Positions 60,872 to 63,257 of a stretch of DNA of 63,257 nt are shown piece by piece (position 1 is the first letter of the stretch; each line of letters opens with the position of its first letter). Under the pieces are notes generated by a model. That model made no database searches. It was given only the letters and a program-made list of their open reading frames with translations, and was not told the DNA's origin. The position numbers were made by a program, and so were the translations under genes. The DNA is from Chthoniobacter flavus (GTDB lineage: Bacteria > Verrucomicrobiota > Verrucomicrobiia > Chthoniobacterales > Terrimicrobiaceae), in assembly GCA_945883435.1 (NCBI GenBank), contig CAMCXK010000008.1, forward strand, positions 1-63,257, read 5' to 3'.

Positions 60872-61799
60872 TGGGATTCCCCGGTTTGTTCAAGGCCTGG
60901 AAAACCCGCCGTGCATCCCGCAAGGGCAGGCCATCGATAAAATAAACAATCGCCGCCTTCCCGATGGCATAGGTGCCGGCGGCCGCCACAAAGCCCGATA
61001 CGGCATTCCCCCACACCGGCACGATGCGCACCACCGCCCGGGCGGCCTCGCGGAAGACGAACCCCGCCGCCACACTCACGCCCATGGCTCCCAGAAACCC
61101 GGCGACCAATCCCTTCCGCAAGGGCCGTCCCGATGTGTGAATGATCAGACCGATCATCAAGGACTGAAGCGCCGCCAGCACCGGCAGATCGGCCAGGGGA
61201 ATCGGCTGCAAACCCACGACTCCGCACACGCCGCTGAATGATTTCAACAACGCCGCCGCAATCGCGGACTGCGCCCGCCGCGCTCCTGTGGCCCGGGCGA
61301 ATTCCAGCCTGGCCTCCATCGGCAGCACCGCGCAAACCCGCTCCAAAAGCGCTTCGGCAGTCTCCCCGACGGCATATGGAACCACCGGCGCGCCCGCGTC
61401 CCCAAGGTCTGCCCTCCCCCAGTCGCCACCCGTCTCCCAGACCAGGTCGGGACGCGCCGCCGCCAAGGCTGTCCGAACATGATCGGCTGGCACATCGGAG
61501 CGGGCATCCAGAATCCAGAGTCCCGCCCCGGCCCCGCCGCATCGATACATGCGCCAACCCCCCATGGCGTCTCCCGTGGTGATCTCCGTAACACCCATCG
61601 AAGCCAGCCAACCGGGCACACTCGCCCCGGCCGTGCCGGCCAGCACCAGCCGCGGGGCCCGACGCTCGAGGAACAAGGCACGGATTGGCTCGAGTTCCTC
61701 CAAAATCGGCTTTTGGAGCCCCCCGGGAAGCTTTCGCACCAGGCCTGCAAATTTGTCGTAAAGCCCCGAGAGAACCCGATGCTGGCCGCCGCCGGTCAT
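60858..61799 (-). CDS. DUF697/GTPase-like membrane protein with degenerate G domain
   Basis: A 313-aa protein. The N-terminal half looks like a shrunken GTPase: RLVLAGTAGASVPG (about 50-63) stands where the GxxxxGKS loop would be but lacks the Lys-Ser. The C-terminal half has hydrophobic segments (LQPIPLADLPVLAALQSLM, LVAGFLGAMGVSVAAGFVF) matching the DUF697 type, in which such domains follow Era-like GTPases. It probably no longer hydrolyses GTP. It overlaps the peroxiredoxin gene by 4 bp. The assignment is moderate. Confidence 0.6.
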   Translation of the reverse strand: MTGGGQHRVLSGLYDKFAGLVRKLPGGLQKPILEELEPIRALFLERRAPRLVLAGTAGASVPGWLASMGVTEITTGDAMGGWRMYRCGGAGAGLWILDARSDVPADHVRTALAAARPDLVWETGGDWGRADLGDAGAPVVPYAVGETAEALLERVCAVLPMEARLEFARATGARRAQSAIAAALLKSFSGVCGVVGLQPIPLADLPVLAALQSLMIGLIIHTSGRPLRKGLVAGFLGAMGVSVAAGFVFREAARAVVRIVPVWGNAVSGFVAAAGTYAIGKAAIVYFIDGLPLRDARRVFQALNKPGNPNAAP

Positions 61800-62275
61800 G
61801 ACAGGTCCTCCAGAACGGCGCTCAGATGGGCGGCAGGCTGGATTTTCCGGCGGACGGCGCGAATCATCCCTTCCGCATCGATGACGAAGGTCGTGCGCTC
61901 GGTTCCCATGTATTTTTTCCCATACATGCTTTTCTCAACCCACACGCCGTAGGCCATCACGATCTCCCGCGCGGCGTCGCTCACAAGCGCGAAGGGCAGG
62001 CCATGCTTCGCAATGAACCGGGCGTGGCTAGCCGCACTGTCCACACTCACCCCCAGGATTTCTGCCCCGGTCTCCTGAATCCGCGCCCAGCCGTCCCTCA
62101 GGCCGCAGGCCTGCGCCGTGCACCCTGGCGTGTCGTCCTTGGGGTAGAAATACAACACGACCGCCCGGCCAAGGCACTCCGAGAGGCCCATGGTCCGCCC
62201 TTCCCCATACCGCCCGCCCACCGCCACCGCTTCGAAATCCGGGGCCTTGTCCCCGGGTTGCAACAGAGTCTTCAT
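61796..62275 (-). CDS. bcp: Peroxiredoxin, Bcp/PrxQ type (thiol peroxidase)
   Basis: A 159-aa protein with YPKDDTPGCTAQACGLRD: peroxidatic Cys52 and a resolving Cys57 five residues later, the atypical 2-Cys arrangement of Bcp. It reduces hydrogen peroxide and organic peroxides with thioredoxin. AGGTG-type Shine-Dalgarno lies upstream of the ATG at 62275. It is the first gene of a five-gene minus-strand run. Confidence 0.92.
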   Translation of the reverse strand: MKTLLQPGDKAPDFEAVAVGGRYGEGRTMGLSECLGRAVVLYFYPKDDTPGCTAQACGLRDGWARIQETGAEILGVSVDSAASHARFIAKHGLPFALVSDAAREIVMAYGVWVEKSMYGKKYMGTERTTFVIDAEGMIRAVRRKIQPAAHLSAVLEDLS

Positions 62276-62380
62276 AGTTCACCCACCTTGCTCCGTACCC
62301 CGCCCCAGCGCAAGATCGACCCCGGGAAACAAAAAAATCACTCACCGCAAAATTTTTTTTCAGGCCCTTAATAAAATCTG

Positions 62381-62406
62381 TTGACGCTCGCGGATGCTGA
62401 TAGAAT
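62381..62406 (+). promoter_or_regulatory. Possible rRNA promoter P1
   Basis: CTGTTGACG is followed by TAGAAT; counted from TTGACG the spacer is only 14 nt (16 from TGTTGA). An A/T-rich run precedes it. The same CTGTTGAC string recurs at 62481, which supports a promoter pair, but the spacing is not ideal. Confidence 0.35.
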
Positions 62407-62480
62407 GGGGCTCTTCGGGCTTCACTGGGCGGATGCGAAACCTCCCCCGGAAGGGCTGCTCTGAAATTTTTTTCAAAAAG

Positions 62481-62511
62481 CTGTTGACCTTTTTCGAGTC
62501 TCCATTAGTTT
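62481..62511 (+). promoter_or_regulatory. Possible rRNA promoter P2
   Basis: CTGTTGACC preceded by AAAAAG, then TAGTTT after 16 nt. About 325 nt upstream of the 16S start. Confidence 0.35.
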
Positions 62512-62645
62512 GTCCATCCCGCCGGCGACATCGCCAAGCGGAATTGATCTCAGACAAGCGAACAACAGTCCTCCTCGGGGTGAAACAATCCCCGGTCCAG
62601 AGACTGGCTTGTGATGAAGCACGATCCTTGAAAATCCAATTCGAG

Positions 62646-62827
62646 TTTTACCAAGATCGGTAAAATTCAGAACGCAATATTAGAAATGACAAAACAGCAA
62701 TTGCTGAATTGTGCGTTTCTCGTCGATTTTGTTTTTTAAAGCTTCGACATCATACTGCGAAATCTTGTCTCACAAGATTCGCAATCTATGAATAGTCAGA
62801 AAAACTTTCCCTCGTTTAGCGCGAGGG
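62646..62827 (+). other. Structured rRNA leader
   Basis: The 561-bp gap before 16S holds no gene but several perfect or near-perfect stems: TTTTACC/GGTAAAA (62646-62665), the palindrome CAGCAATTGCTG (62695-62706), a 12-bp stem with one bulge around a CTC loop (62756-62783) and CCCTCG/CGAGGG (62809-62827). The last may belong to the processing stem that brackets 16S rRNA. Confidence 0.5.
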
Positions 62828-62836
62828 ACAAACTTT

Positions 62837-63257
<421 letters not shown>

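Noticed and set aside
62394-62663. 89-codon plus-strand frame in the rRNA leader
   Set aside because: No domain, no Shine-Dalgarno, and it overlaps the likely promoter region.

Overview
The window is high-GC DNA from a bacterium of the phylum Verrucomicrobiota. Three things point there: the 5' part of a 16S rRNA gene at the right edge, a complete Verru_Chthon prepilin-type cassette (B, C, A, D), and two giant autotransporter-repeat proteins with PEP-CTERM anchors. The class cannot be fixed from this sequence; a Chthoniobacter/Terrimicrobium-like relative is only a guess.

Layout. 1-6694 (minus): a solute-binding protein cut by the left edge, a 1226-aa heparinase II/III-like protein and a secreted esterase. 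7142-19857 (plus): two tandem PEP-CTERM/autotransporter-repeat proteins, with a minus-strand REP-associated tyrosine transposase (RAYT) between them. 20059-38655 (plus): a polysaccharide locus with many 4-bp ATGA overlaps: oxidoreductase, MFS importer, two secreted lyase-like proteins, a clan GH-A hydrolase and a GH26-like hydrolase. After a strong hairpin come an FHA/DUF4159 membrane protein, an FG-GAP propeller and a GH42 beta-galactosidase. 47524-39023 (minus): a seven-gene sugar operon, all 4-bp overlaps: class I aldolase, oxidoreductase, cupin D-lyxose isomerase-type enzyme, PfkB kinase, GlcD, GlcF and a GH95 hydrolase. 56905-47633 (minus): the pilin cassette plus a propeller-like secreted protein. 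57316-62275: an oxidoreductase (plus) facing a five-gene minus operon (peroxiredoxin, DUF697-like membrane protein, YkgJ protein, PAP2 phosphatase, ArnT-like glycosyltransferase). 62276-63257: rRNA leader and partial 16S.

The strongest unusual signal is a family of 25-nt hairpins (GTAG head, 9-nt arms, mostly a GAA triloop) scattered through the window. Their stem sequences differ but stay paired by compensatory changes, and they surround the RAYT gene. They occur as inverted pairs of two fixed sizes (about 112 and about 82 bp). Some lie inside genes: they supply stop codons for both giant proteins and they lengthen the leader peptides of the pilin cassette.

The sugar operon suggests a ketose-1-phosphate route (isomerase, kinase, aldolase) with glycolate or lactate oxidation of the aldehyde-derived fragment. 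That is an inference from gene content. All calls come from reading the sequence; no database search was run.
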